From: Chloroflexota bacterium
GTDB lineage: Bacteria; Chloroflexota; Anaerolineae; UBA1429
Assembly: GCA_019873625.1 (NCBI GenBank)
Contig: JAIOAW010000001.1
Span: forward strand, 186,001 to 250,000
Length of the DNA stretch: 64,000 nucleotides
Direction of reading: 5' to 3'
A model generated the notes under the pieces. That model was not told the origin of the DNA. It did not search any database and saw only the letters and a list, made by a program, of their open reading frames with translations. Positions 1 through 8,451 of this stretch are shown here, one piece after another; position 1 is the stretch's first letter; every line of letters starts with the position of its first letter. The translations under genes were made by a program, and so were the position numbers.

Positions 1-2
1 GC

Positions 3-887
3 GAGCATTGCGCCTCGTTTGAGGACCCCCTGCAACTCGATTACGATGACGAAGTGGGCGAGTGGCTCCCCTCCATCCTGCGAGAGATGGATGAAATCCG
101 CCTGGCCCACGAGAATGACATCCAGCACTATCGCTTGGCCCTGCGAGAGGCCCTCAGCGCCATAGATCGCCAATGGGCGCGCCTCGTGCGCCTGGAGCCT
201 CAGCGCCCCCCGCGCCCCGATGAGGATGTGTCGCAACTTGCCGCCGATCTCGACGCCTGGCGCGAAAAGGTCGAAAGCGCCCAGAACAACCCCTTGGCTA
301 TGCGCGACCTCTTGGGGCAAGAGGCGACGGCCCTTCAGCGGCGCATCGAGGCGGCGCAAAATCAGATCATCGAAGGGCGGCGCACGCTCGACACGTTAGC
401 GCGGCAGTACCGGCGGCTTTCGCGGAGCGTGCAGGACCTGCGCAGCACGGTGCGCACCCTGCGCACAAGCAGCCCCTGGCCCCAGTTAACGTGGGATGAG
501 CGCGAGGCCGAGGCCCTGTGGGAGGAGGCTACGGCCACCCAGCGCGAGGCCGATTCCGCCGAGCGCATCTCCTCGGCCATCAACACGCTCCAACGGGCCG
601 TGAACCTCGCCGAGCAGGCCGAACGCGCCTATGGCCGTTTGGAATACCAGATGCGCACGGCCCTGGCGCGCCTGAACGAGGAACTGGCCGCCGTGGCCGG
701 CCGCCTAGAAAAGCAGCAGCGCCTGGCCGATCAAATCCGCGAACTAGGCCCTTCCGATGATTTGGCGGCGCTCGACGCGCGCAACGAACGCGTCGAGGCG
801 CTCATTGATATGGCCCGCGCCGCCACCACGATGGACGATGCCCTGCGCCACCTGCGTGAGGCAGCTGACGTGCTCAGCGAAGCATAA
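3..887 (+). CDS. Coiled-coil protein of unknown function (5' partial)
   Basis: The reading frame is open from the first bases of the window, so the true start lies upstream; a GTG at 54 is an internal codon or an alternative start. The visible part, about 294 residues, is almost wholly charged alpha-helix with many Arg, Glu, Gln and Ala and a spacing suggestive of long coiled coils. I see no membrane segment, signal peptide or catalytic motif. It ends 39 bases before the convergent acyltransferase gene. I do not recognise the family; a structural or cytoskeleton-like role would be a guess. Confidence 0.7.
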   Translation, partial: EHCASFEDPLQLDYDDEVGEWLPSILREMDEIRLAHENDIQHYRLALREALSAIDRQWARLVRLEPQRPPRPDEDVSQLAADLDAWREKVESAQNNPLAMRDLLGQEATALQRRIEAAQNQIIEGRRTLDTLARQYRRLSRSVQDLRSTVRTLRTSSPWPQLTWDEREAEALWEEATATQREADSAERISSAINTLQRAVNLAEQAERAYGRLEYQMRTALARLNEELAAVAGRLEKQQRLADQIRELGPSDDLAALDARNERVEALIDMARAATTMDDALRHLREAADVLSEA

Positions 888-926
888 GGGGGCTATCTTT
901 CCGAATAAGCGCCCTGCGGCAGACCG

Positions 927-1874
927 TTAGGCCGTGGGGCCGTTTTCTTTTTCCTCAGGCCAAACGGGCACGAACATCAGCCACTGGTCGGGCGCCTGGC
1001 GGATCATCTCCTCAAGGAAGGCGAGCACCCGCAGGGCGTTGTGGCGAATGTCTCGTTGGCGATCGTAGGTGCGCTCCATCTCCAGCGGGGGAGACATAAC
1101 GAGCGCGTAACGCCCCGTCGGCTCTTGGATGCAGGCGGCCACGATGACGTGCGCGTTCGTCTGCAAGGCCAGGCGAATGTGCCCCGTGGGCAAGCGGGCA
1201 GGTTTGCCGAAAAAGGGCAGGGGTTCGTCATGGTCAGAGACCGGCCGATCCACCCCTGTGGCGATGACCCCGCCATTTTGGAGGCGCTTGAGCGCGGCGC
1301 GCAGGGAATCTATCCCCACGGGGGTCACGATGACCCCGCGCCGCCGGCGAATCTCGTTCACCACGCGGGTGCCAATATCGGGCTGAGCCAGGCTGAGGGC
1401 CTGAATCTCCACGCCCTGCGCCGCGATCCATTGGGCGGCCAGGTCAAAATTGCTCATATGGGCGCCGGCGATGATCACCCCCCGCCGATCTCGCAGGGCC
1501 GATTTCACCTGCTCCCACGTCTCGGGTGAAGCGCGCAGGGCGATGTCATACTGCCGTAGGCTATCGCGCCGCTGGCGGAACATATCGTAATAGGTGCAGC
1601 CCGCGTGATAGATGGCGCGCTCCGCCATATCGTCGAGCGCCTCATCGGGGGTGCCAGGGCCTACCACCTGGCGAATGTTCGCCCGGATGGTGGTGAATAG
1701 GTTATTGCGGCGTTTGCGCATCGCGCGCGCGATGCGCCGCGAAACCCAATACCCCACCCCAGGGGGCACGATGCGGGCCACGGCCATGCCTAGAAGGATA
1801 GCCGGGGGACTGCCTAAAACCTCTTGAACGCGCATGCCCAGCCTCAACGTGAATAGGATAGATAGGGGCCACAT
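927..1874 (-). CDS. Lysophospholipid acyltransferase family protein (LpxL/PatA-like)
   Basis: A 315-residue membrane-associated acyltransferase predicted to move a fatty acyl chain onto a lipid or glycolipid. The family signature H-x4-D is present as GAHMSNFD (His139, Asp144), followed by the typical downstream stretch around VDRP and FFGKPARLPTG. The N-terminus is hydrophobic. It is the last gene of the operon pfkA, RNase H, CDP-alcohol phosphatidyltransferase, acyltransferase, 13 bases after the third. A phosphatidyltransferase next to an LpxL-like acyltransferase recalls the actinobacterial pgsA-patA pair for phosphatidylinositol mannosides, so glycolipid synthesis is a reasonable inference. 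No lipid A genes are visible, so a true LpxL role is unlikely. A later ATG at codon 14 could also be the start. Confidence 0.85.
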   Translation of the reverse strand: MWPLSILFTLRLGMRVQEVLGSPPAILLGMAVARIVPPGVGYWVSRRIARAMRKRRNNLFTTIRANIRQVVGPGTPDEALDDMAERAIYHAGCTYYDMFRQRRDSLRQYDIALRASPETWEQVKSALRDRRGVIIAGAHMSNFDLAAQWIAAQGVEIQALSLAQPDIGTRVVNEIRRRRGVIVTPVGIDSLRAALKRLQNGGVIATGVDRPVSDHDEPLPFFGKPARLPTGHIRLALQTNAHVIVAACIQEPTGRYALVMSPPLEMERTYDRQRDIRHNALRVLAFLEEMIRQAPDQWLMFVPVWPEEKENGPTA

Positions 1875-1887
1875 CGTGGCCCCTGCC

Positions 1888-2508
1888 TCAAGCGGAGGGG
1901 CGGCTGCCGCGCAGGGCCGGCACGGCCTCCACCACCACGGGGATGCCCCTCGCCAGGCAAAAGGCCACCGAAATCCAACTGCTCACGAGAAAGACCAACC
2001 GCACCGTCTCCACCGCCTCGGCGCGCACCGCCCCTTGGGCGGCATACACCGCCAAGGCGTGAGCCACGGCCAAGCCAGAGAAGGAAAGGAGTTTGGAGAT
2101 GGCGTACCCCGTGCGCATCGCCGGGCTGACCACCAGCCAACGGCCCACCGCGGTGCGCATCACTTTAAAGGGCGCGGTGCCCTCGCCCACGTGAATGTTC
2201 CGCAGGCCATCCACCACGGTGCCGCGGATGATATAGATGATCGGGATGGCCACGGGGATAAGCCCCAGATCGGCATAGCACACCCACAGCACGAGTTCCA
2301 CAGCGCGGTCCGCCATAATATCGAGCAGGCTCCCCAATACGCTCTCCTCATGCCGTGCGCGGGCCACAATGCCATCCAAACTATCCATAATGATGATGGC
2401 CACGAGCAACCCGGCCGCGGCCAGCCGCGCCCCGGCCGAGGGCAAATAGAGCAGCACGGCGATGATGATGAGGAGCGGAAAGCGGGCTAGGGTAATCGCG
2501 TTAGCCAT
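1888..2508 (-). CDS. CDP-alcohol phosphatidyltransferase family protein
   Basis: A polytopic membrane enzyme that swaps CMP of a CDP-activated lipid for an alcohol such as glycerol phosphate or inositol phosphate. The full signature is readable: Asp42, Asp45-Gly46, Ala49-Arg50, Gly59, Asp63 and Asp67, matching D-x2-DG-x2-AR-x8-G-x3-D-x3-D. Hydrophobic segments lie at about residues 9-25, 30-42, 75-95 and in the C-terminal half. I chose the ATG at 2508 over upstream starts because a GAGAGG Shine-Dalgarno precedes it and the upstream extension overlaps the RNase H gene and is Arg/Pro-rich. The alcohol substrate cannot be read from sequence. At 206 residues it is the usual size for PgsA-like proteins. 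Confidence 0.9.
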   Translation of the reverse strand: MANAITLARFPLLIIIAVLLYLPSAGARLAAAGLLVAIIIMDSLDGIVARARHEESVLGSLLDIMADRAVELVLWVCYADLGLIPVAIPIIYIIRGTVVDGLRNIHVGEGTAPFKVMRTAVGRWLVVSPAMRTGYAISKLLSFSGLAVAHALAVYAAQGAVRAEAVETVRLVFLVSSWISVAFCLARGIPVVVEAVPALRGSRPSA

Positions 2509-2527
2509 ACAGGGCCTCTCATATGGT

Positions 2528-3454
2528 TTAGGTGGGCCGCCGAGTGGTGCGCAAGCCCTCCGCCTTTTGGCGGGCCAAGCGCGCCGCTTCGGCGCTGGGG
2601 CCATCCCCCTCCGGCGGCAAATGGCGCCACTGCACGCGGTGGCGCTCCATCAAGCGCGCCAACTCTTCCCAGGCCTCACGGTGCTTGACGGGTTCGCCGG
2701 TGCGCGTCTGCCAGCCGCTGCGGCGCCAGGCGGGCAGCCACTTGGTAGCGCCATCCAGCAAATATTTCGAAGGCGTGTAGATGGTCACCTCCGCAGGCTC
2801 GCCCACCGCCCGCAGCGCGGCGATGGCCGCCTGGAGTTCCATCTGGTTCGCCGTCGCCTGGCCCTGGGCGCCGACCACGGCCTGGGTCTCGCCGGAGGGG
2901 CGCCGCAAGATGGCGGCATAGCCCCCCGGCCCCGGCGCCCCGAGGGCGCACCCCCGTGTATAAATCTCGATGCGGGGCAGGGCGCCCCCATCTGGGGGGC
3001 GTTCGGCCTTCAGTAGGCGCTCGCGCGCCGCGCGGGCCAGGGCATCAGCCCGTTCATTCAAGGGGTGGCCGCTGTGCCCACGGATCCACCGCCACGAGAC
3101 GGTATGCCGCGCCAATTCTTCGGCGAGTTGGCGCCACAGGTCGGCATTTTCCACAGGCTGGCCGTGAGCGCGGCGCCAGCCTTTGGCCACCCAGCGGGGC
3201 AACCACTCCGTAACACCCCGCTTGAGGTACTCTGAATCGGTGGTGATTTCCACCTGGCAGGGGCGTTTGAGGGCGCGCAGGGCCTCGATGGCCGCCGTCA
3301 ATTCCATGCGGTTGTTCGTAGTGTGCGCCTCGGCGCCGCTCAATTCTTGGCGATGCGCACCGTAGACGAGCACGGCCCCCCAGCCGCCGGGGCCTGGGTT
3401 CGGGTCGCAGCCGCCATCGGTAAAGATATAAGTTACCGTGGGCGATGCGCTCAT
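2528..3454 (-). CDS. Tandem RNase HI-like protein: active N-domain, degenerate C-domain
   Basis: Two RNase HI folds in one 308-residue chain. Residues 1 to about 147 are a complete RNase HI with the catalytic acids Asp13 (FTDGGCD), Glu51 (NRMELT), Asp73 (TTDSEY) and the NERAD aspartate, plus the histidine of RGHSGH; it should cut RNA in RNA-DNA hybrids. Residues about 158-308 repeat the pattern, but the first Asp is Arg (YTRG), the third is Pro (YTPSKY) and the last His/Asp pair is gone; only the Glu of NQMEL remains. The second copy therefore looks catalytically dead and may bind nucleic acid. RNase HI is usually about 150 residues. The gene sits 11 bases after pfkA in the same operon. Confidence 0.92.
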   Translation of the reverse strand: MSASPTVTYIFTDGGCDPNPGPGGWGAVLVYGAHRQELSGAEAHTTNNRMELTAAIEALRALKRPCQVEITTDSEYLKRGVTEWLPRWVAKGWRRAHGQPVENADLWRQLAEELARHTVSWRWIRGHSGHPLNERADALARAARERLLKAERPPDGGALPRIEIYTRGCALGAPGPGGYAAILRRPSGETQAVVGAQGQATANQMELQAAIAALRAVGEPAEVTIYTPSKYLLDGATKWLPAWRRSGWQTRTGEPVKHREAWEELARLMERHRVQWRHLPPEGDGPSAEAARLARQKAEGLRTTRRPT

Positions 3455-3465
3455 ACGCGGCCCCG

Positions 3466-4437
3466 CTAGATGGCCATAATGCGCGCCAACTCGGCGAGTT
3501 CCGCATCGAGCGGCTTGGCGGTGTTCACCACCTCTTCGAGTGGCGTCGTCACCACATGGTTACCGCGCAGGCCGGTCAAAACGCCCGCCTCGCCGCGCGC
3601 TAGGGCGCGGATAGCCCCTTCCCCCAACCGCGTGGCGAGCAACCGATCGGCCGCCGTGGGCGCAGCGCCGCGCTGCACGTGGCCCAAGATGGTGGCGCGT
3701 ACGGCAAACCCGGTGGATTCCCGATGCTCCTCGAAATAGGCCATCAACTTGAGCGCGTTGTATGTGGCCCCCTCGGCGATGACGGCCAGGGCGTGGTTCT
3801 TGCCCCGATCGTAGGCCTCTCGAAAGGCCTGCGCGATCTCTTCCGGCCCCAGTTCCGCCTCGGGGATGGAGACCACTTCTGCCCCGCCGGCGATGCCCGA
3901 GATGAGCGCCACATAGCCGCACTTGCGGCCCATCGTCTCTACCAGGAAGGCGCGCCCGTGCGAAGAGGCCGTCACCTTCAGGCGGTCTATCGCCTCCAAG
4001 GCCACGTTGATGGCCGTATCCACACCGATGGTTACATCGGTACCGGCCAGGTCATTATCAATGGTGGAGGCTACCCCCACCACCGGGAACCCCATCTGGC
4101 TGAGGGCATAGGACCCCGTCTGCGAGCCGTTCCCACCGATGACGATGAGCGCCTCGATGCCGTGCTTTTCCATCTGGGCGATGGCCTCTTGCCGCCCGGA
4201 TACTTCGTAAAAGGCCTCGCAGCGGGCGCTCCCCAAAAAGGTGCCGCCCCACTGCATCACCTCGCTCACATCGCGCCGCCCCAGGGGGCGAAACTGCCCG
4301 GCGATCAACCCGGCATAGCCGTTCTCTACGCCGTACACCTCAAACCCCACTTCCAGGCCCGTGCGCACCACGGCGCGGATGGCGGCATTCATCCCTGGGG
4401 CATCGCCGCCGCTGGTCAAGACGGCCACTCGCTTCAT
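3466..4437 (-). CDS. pfkA: 6-phosphofructokinase
   Basis: Phosphorylates fructose 6-phosphate in glycolysis. The 323 residues align with E. coli PfkA almost without gaps: [10 protein letters not shown] at 8-17, GSAR at 69-72, TIDND at 125-129 with the catalytic base Asp127, and the MGR motif. Gly104 and Ser124 occupy the positions that separate ATP enzymes from pyrophosphate enzymes and point to ATP. Unusually, the aspartate of the GGDGS loop, which helps bind magnesium, is Asn103 here (GGNGS). First gene of a four-gene operon, with an AAGGAG ribosome site and a promoter at 4479-4506. Confidence 0.95.
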   Translation of the reverse strand: MKRVAVLTSGGDAPGMNAAIRAVVRTGLEVGFEVYGVENGYAGLIAGQFRPLGRRDVSEVMQWGGTFLGSARCEAFYEVSGRQEAIAQMEKHGIEALIVIGGNGSQTGSYALSQMGFPVVGVASTIDNDLAGTDVTIGVDTAINVALEAIDRLKVTASSHGRAFLVETMGRKCGYVALISGIAGGAEVVSIPEAELGPEEIAQAFREAYDRGKNHALAVIAEGATYNALKLMAYFEEHRESTGFAVRATILGHVQRGAAPTAADRLLATRLGEGAIRALARGEAGVLTGLRGNHVVTTPLEEVVNTAKPLDAELAELARIMAI

Positions 4438-4478
4438 CTGACGCTCCTTCGCCCATCTGCACGCAATATCCGTACCTT

Positions 4479-4506
4479 ATTCTATGAGAGGCAGGAGGGC
4501 TGTCAA
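4479..4506 (-). promoter_or_regulatory. Promoter of the pfkA operon
   Basis: On the minus strand TTGACA (4506-4501), a 16-base spacer and TAGAAT (4484-4479), 42 bases before the pfkA start. It is back to back with the promoter of the DUF58 gene. Confidence 0.65.
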
Positions 4507-4516
4507 TCATCGCTAC

Positions 4517-4546
4517 TTGTGAGAACCGCTCCAATTATGGTATACT
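4517..4546 (+). promoter_or_regulatory. Promoter of the DUF58-transglutaminase pair
   Basis: TTGTGA (4517-4522), an 18-base spacer and TATACT (4541-4546). A GGAGG ribosome site follows at 4559, before the ATG at 4574. Confidence 0.5.
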
Positions 4547-4573
4547 GTTTGACGAATTGGAGGTGCCTTACCG

Positions 4574-5905
4574 ATGGTTACAAGTTCAGTGCGCATCAAT
4601 TCGCGGTTGCCCCTTTTGGCGGCAGCCGTGCTTTTACTTTTCCAGATCTTTTCGCCCTCGCGCGCGGTGATGTTTATGCTCGTCCTCCTCCTCGCCCTTT
4701 TGGGCGCTGCCTATGTGTGGGTGCGGCAACTCTCCAAAGGGGTGTACCTCGAAAGGCAGCGGCGTTACGGCTGGGCGCAGGTAGGGGATACTATCGAAGA
4801 GCGCTGGATTATGCATAACGAATCCTGGGTGCCCGTGCTGTGGGCTGAGATCTATGAAAAGAGCGACCTCGTCGGCTACAACGCCAGCCGCGCCGTGGGC
4901 TTTGGCATCCGCCAATCCATCCGCTGGACGACCTCTGGCACCTGCCAGCGTCGCGGCGTCTACACCCTGGGGCCGCTCACCATCACGATGGGAGACCCCT
5001 TTGGCCTCTTTACGGTGCAACTGCGCTACAACTATGTGGATACGTTCGTCGTCTATCCCCCCATCGCAGCCTTGCCGCCGCTTGTTACGATGCGCGGCTC
5101 GGCGCGCGGTTCGGGGCGGGCCAACGTGCGCAGCCCTGACCTGACGACGAATGCCGCCGCCGTGCGCGAGTACGCCCCTGGCGATGCCCTCAACCGCATT
5201 CACTGGCGCACCACGGCGCGCCGCACCACGGGCGAAAACGAAGACGATTTTTACGTCAAAGAGTTTGACCTGGAACCCTCCGGCGACCTGTGGATCATCC
5301 TCGATATGGATGCGCGCCTCCACGCGGGCGAGGGGCTGGAATCCACCGAGGAATATGGGGTGATCTTGGCAGCCTCGCTCGCTAACCAACTCTTGCGAGA
5401 GAACCACGCCGTGGGCCTCATCACCTATGATGAAAAACCCATCATCATCGCCCCTCAAAAAGGGCACCAGCAACTGTGGGAGGTATTACGGGCGCTTTCG
5501 GGGGTCCATGCGGAATCGCCCATCCCGCTCAAGGAACTGATGGAGATGCTGGAACCCGCCGCCGGTCGGGGGATGACGGCAGCGGTCATCACGCCTTCCG
5601 CCGAGGCGGAATGGGTGGAGGGGTTGACAATGCTCCTGCGCCGAGGCATCCATCCCACGGCCATCCTGCTCGACGCGCAGACCTTCGGCGCGGAGGTGGA
5701 CCTGCGCGGCATTCGGAACGCCCTGGCCGATTTGGGCGTGCCCTCACACACGATCGGTAAGGGGTTCCGCTTCCAACAGATCGTCCAGCGGCGCCAGCAG
5801 CGGCCCGAATACAAGGTGCTGGGCACGGGGCGCGTCATCGTCGCCAGCCCCGGCGAGCCGGCCTCTTGGGTGCCCGTGGTGGGCGGAAAGGCGAGGGAAT
5901 CATGA
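4574..5905 (+). CDS. DUF58 domain-containing membrane protein
   Basis: A 443-residue protein with two hydrophobic N-terminal helices (about residues 13-27 and 31-50) followed by a cytoplasmic domain with the DUF58 signature (REYAPGD, then NRIHWRTTARR, about residues 200-220) and a von Willebrand factor A-like C-terminal part. DUF58 proteins usually form a locus with a MoxR-type AAA ATPase and a TgpA-like transglutaminase. Here the transglutaminase follows with an ATGA overlap, but no moxR gene is adjacent because the upstream neighbour is the divergent pfkA operon. The molecular role is unknown; involvement in cell-envelope or protein-complex assembly is a family-level inference. Confidence 0.88.
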   Translation: MVTSSVRINSRLPLLAAAVLLLFQIFSPSRAVMFMLVLLLALLGAAYVWVRQLSKGVYLERQRRYGWAQVGDTIEERWIMHNESWVPVLWAEIYEKSDLVGYNASRAVGFGIRQSIRWTTSGTCQRRGVYTLGPLTITMGDPFGLFTVQLRYNYVDTFVVYPPIAALPPLVTMRGSARGSGRANVRSPDLTTNAAAVREYAPGDALNRIHWRTTARRTTGENEDDFYVKEFDLEPSGDLWIILDMDARLHAGEGLESTEEYGVILAASLANQLLRENHAVGLITYDEKPIIIAPQKGHQQLWEVLRALSGVHAESPIPLKELMEMLEPAAGRGMTAAVITPSAEAEWVEGLTMLLRRGIHPTAILLDAQTFGAEVDLRGIRNALADLGVPSHTIGKGFRFQQIVQRRQQRPEYKVLGTGRVIVASPGEPASWVPVVGGKARES

Positions 5906-8280
5906 GCGCCACCGCACGCGCCTTGCGCGCCGCCGCCCAACCGACCGAACAAACCCGCCGCCGACGGGTGGACCTCCTCCTCCTAGCGCTCCTCGCGGGG
6001 GCCTCGCTCTGCCTGCCGCTCTCCATCCAGCAGAGCCGCTGGGTGCCCGAGGCGGGGCGGCTCATCTACCCCCTCTTTTGGGCCTTGCTCGCGGGCATCC
6101 TTATGGCCCGCAGCAAGATGAAGCCCTGGTTAGCCTGGATGCTCGGCATCATCTTGGGCCTTGAATATGCCCTCCAGTTCGCGGGCAAACTCCTGCCCCG
6201 CTTGGGGCTGGTGTTGGGCGACGTGGGGCGCGCCGTAGGGTGGCTCTGGAACCTCGCGCGTTACCGCACCGTGGGGCCGGAGTGGCCCTTCTCGCGCAGT
6301 GCGGCGCACCTCATCTCCCGATCTACGGAGATGGTCGCCAACGTGAGCGAGTGGATCGCCACGACCCGGGCCGGCGGCGTCAGCCGAGATAACACCGTCC
6401 TGTGGTTCCTCACCGCCTTCGCCGTGTGGCTCCTCGCTTGGTTTGCCGCCTACGAACTCTTTAGGGCGCGTCGCTCCTTCCTGGCTATGCTCCCGATGGG
6501 CGTGGCTATCGTGGCGAACGTCTCCATCACCTACATCGGCTTGAGCTACGTGCACGCCTTTTTGGGGCTGACGCTCCTCGTGATGGTCGTGGCCAACGTC
6601 GAGCGCCTGCAAGACCTCTGGCAGACCATCGGCCTCGACTTTTCGCCCGAATTGCGGCGCGATACGCTCTTAGCCGGGACGGGCATCTCGGCGCTCATCT
6701 TGGTGGTGGCGCTCCTGATGCCCTACATCACCTACAACCGCGCCGTATTCGCCTTTTGGGATCGCTACGGCCCCACCCTCACCGAGTTCTACAACCGGCT
6801 GGATCGCACGTTCGCTGGGCGCAACCCCGTGCCCACCCCCAAGCCCAACCCGAAGGAATACGCCGGCCATGTCGTAACGCGGGGAACCATCCCCCGCGAG
6901 GATGTGCTCCTGACGGTCAAAATCAGCGACCCGCGCCCACCCACGCCCGAGGAAATCGAATCCTTCTTGGCGCATGGCGAAATCCCGCAGATTGCGATGC
7001 CGCCCAAGCATTACTGGCGCGAGCGCACTTACGATGTATACACCGGCCACGGCTGGGAAAGCAGCGAGCGGCAAGTGGTGGAGGTGGCCGCCGAGACCCT
7101 GTGGCGCGAGCCGGCCTTCCCACACACCGTGCTCACGCAGACCTACACCCTTGAAAAGGAACTGGGCGAACTGGCCTTTGGCGTGAACGAACCCGTGATA
7201 GTCGATAAGCCCTACCGCGTGGTTACGCGCGGCCCGGAGGATTTCAGCGCCTTGAGCGTAGAGGGGCTGGAGTACACCGTCGTCTCCTATGTGCCCTCGC
7301 CCACGGTGGAGCAACTGCGCGCTGCCGAGGGGGAGTATCCCGATTGGGTGCGCGAGCGCTATCTGCAACTGCCCCCCGATATTCCCCAGCGCGTGTTGGA
7401 TAAGGCGCGCGAAGTGGTGGAGGCCGCCGGCGCCACCACGCGTTATGACAAGGCGCGCGCCATCGAGGCCTACATCCGCAACTTCGATTACGACCTGAAT
7501 GTGGACCCGCCCCCCCTCGATGTGGACTTGGTGGATTATTTTCTCTTTACCATCCAACGCGGCTACTGCGACTATTCGGCCACGGCGATGACCGTGATGC
7601 TGCGGGCCGTAGGCGTGGCGGCGCGGTATGCCTCGGGCTTTGGTATGGGCGAGTATGACTATGCCCAGGGCGCCTATGTGGTAACAGCCAAGAACGCCCA
7701 CGCCTGGGTGGAGGTGTACTTCCCCGAGTACGGCTGGGTCGAGTTCGAGCCGACGCCCACGGAGCGCATCTTTGAGTATACGGGGTCGAGCGGCGCCTCT
7801 CCGCAGGATCTCTCCGCGCTATTGGAAGAGATGAAGGCCAAAGAGCGACGCGGCCTTCAAGTGCCGCTGTGGGGATGGGGCCTGGTGCTCCTGGCGGTGA
7901 TCGCTTTTATCATCGTATGGCCGCCCAAGTGGTTCCGCCGCAAGCGGCCGGAGGCGCGCCGCGTGGTGCGCGGCGTGTATCGCAGGCTCCTCAGGGCGGC
8001 GCGTTGGGCCGGCCTGGAACCCGCCCCCGGGCAGACGCCCAGCGAGTTCCTGAATGCCCTCGAGGCGGCCCTAGAGGCGCGCCTGGCGCTCAGCGTGACG
8101 GCCATCGAGGGGCTAAGGCTCATCCAGCGGTTGTATCCTTTGGCTTGCTACAGCGCGCTCCCCATCAGCGAGGAAGATGGCTACCGCGCCGAGATGGCCT
8201 GGAAGCACCTGCGCCCTGCGATGTGGCGCTTCGCCCTCAGCCGCCCGCCCCGCCGGGCAGCCGAGGTCGGCGCTTCGTAA
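5902..8280 (+). CDS. TgpA-like transglutaminase with membrane domain and DUF4129 tail
   Basis: A membrane protein of 792 residues. The N-terminal 270 residues contain about six hydrophobic helices (DUF3488/TgpA type). An extracellular transglutaminase core follows with Cys in RGYCDYSA and His in KNAHAWVEV; the third triad position, normally Asp, is Glu in WVEFEPTP. Another membrane helix precedes a C-terminal DUF4129 segment with a PGQTPSEF motif. The start was placed at the ATG at 5902 because its A overlaps the stop of the DUF58 gene (ATGA), which indicates translational coupling. Known relatives are exported cysteine-protease or transglutaminase-like enzymes; the substrate is unknown. A terminator hairpin follows directly. 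Confidence 0.88.
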   Translation: MSATARALRAAAQPTEQTRRRRVDLLLLALLAGASLCLPLSIQQSRWVPEAGRLIYPLFWALLAGILMARSKMKPWLAWMLGIILGLEYALQFAGKLLPRLGLVLGDVGRAVGWLWNLARYRTVGPEWPFSRSAAHLISRSTEMVANVSEWIATTRAGGVSRDNTVLWFLTAFAVWLLAWFAAYELFRARRSFLAMLPMGVAIVANVSITYIGLSYVHAFLGLTLLVMVVANVERLQDLWQTIGLDFSPELRRDTLLAGTGISALILVVALLMPYITYNRAVFAFWDRYGPTLTEFYNRLDRTFAGRNPVPTPKPNPKEYAGHVVTRGTIPREDVLLTVKISDPRPPTPEEIESFLAHGEIPQIAMPPKHYWRERTYDVYTGHGWESSERQVVEVAAETLWREPAFPHTVLTQTYTLEKELGELAFGVNEPVIVDKPYRVVTRGPEDFSALSVEGLEYTVVSYVPSPTVEQLRAAEGEYPDWVRERYLQLPPDIPQRVLDKAREVVEAAGATTRYDKARAIEAYIRNFDYDLNVDPPPLDVDLVDYFLFTIQRGYCDYSATAMTVMLRAVGVAARYASGFGMGEYDYAQGAYVVTAKNAHAWVEVYFPEYGWVEFEPTPTERIFEYTGSSGASPQDLSALLEEMKAKERRGLQVPLWGWGLVLLAVIAFIIVWPPKWFRRKRPEARRVVRGVYRRLLRAARWAGLEPAPGQTPSEFLNALEAALEARLALSVTAIEGLRLIQRLYPLACYSALPISEEDGYRAEMAWKHLRPAMWRFALSRPPRRAAEVGAS

Positions 8281-8290
8281 ATCGCCTTTT

Positions 8291-8323
8291 GGGGCGCGAG
8301 GCTCCTGCCTCGCGCCCCTTTTT
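8291..8323 (+). terminator. Terminator hairpin, GCGAGGC-tcct-GCCTCGC type
   Basis: A perfect 12-base stem (8291-8302 with 8307-8318), a 4-base loop TCCT and five T residues, 10 bases after the transglutaminase stop. The stem core recurs in the repeat elements at 11458 and 17720, so the terminator may derive from a dispersed repeat. Confidence 0.85.
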
Positions 8324-8361
8324 CCCTCTCCCACATCACGTGGGAGAGGGCCAGGGTGAGG
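8324..8361. repeat. CCCTCTCCC/GGGAGAGGG palindromic repeat
   Basis: Inverted repeat CCCTCTCCCAC (8324-8334), loop ATCAC, GTGGGAGAGGG (8340-8350), then CCAGGGTGAGGG. This wording resembles a palindromic repeat found dispersed in many bacterial genomes. It directly abuts the preceding terminator. Confidence 0.6.
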
Positions 8362-8386
8362 GCCGAAGGGGGTTAGACTTTGCCGT

Positions 8387-8415
8387 TTGCCCTCTTCGAA
8401 CGCGTGTGCTATGAT
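8387..8415 (+). promoter_or_regulatory. Promoter of uvrB
   Basis: TTGCCC (8387-8392), 17 bases, TATGAT (8410-8415), 36 bases before the uvrB start. No LexA-type operator that I can recognise overlaps it. Confidence 0.5.
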
Positions 8416-8451
8416 TTCCCTTAGAACGGCCCCACCCAAGGAGGGTGCCCT

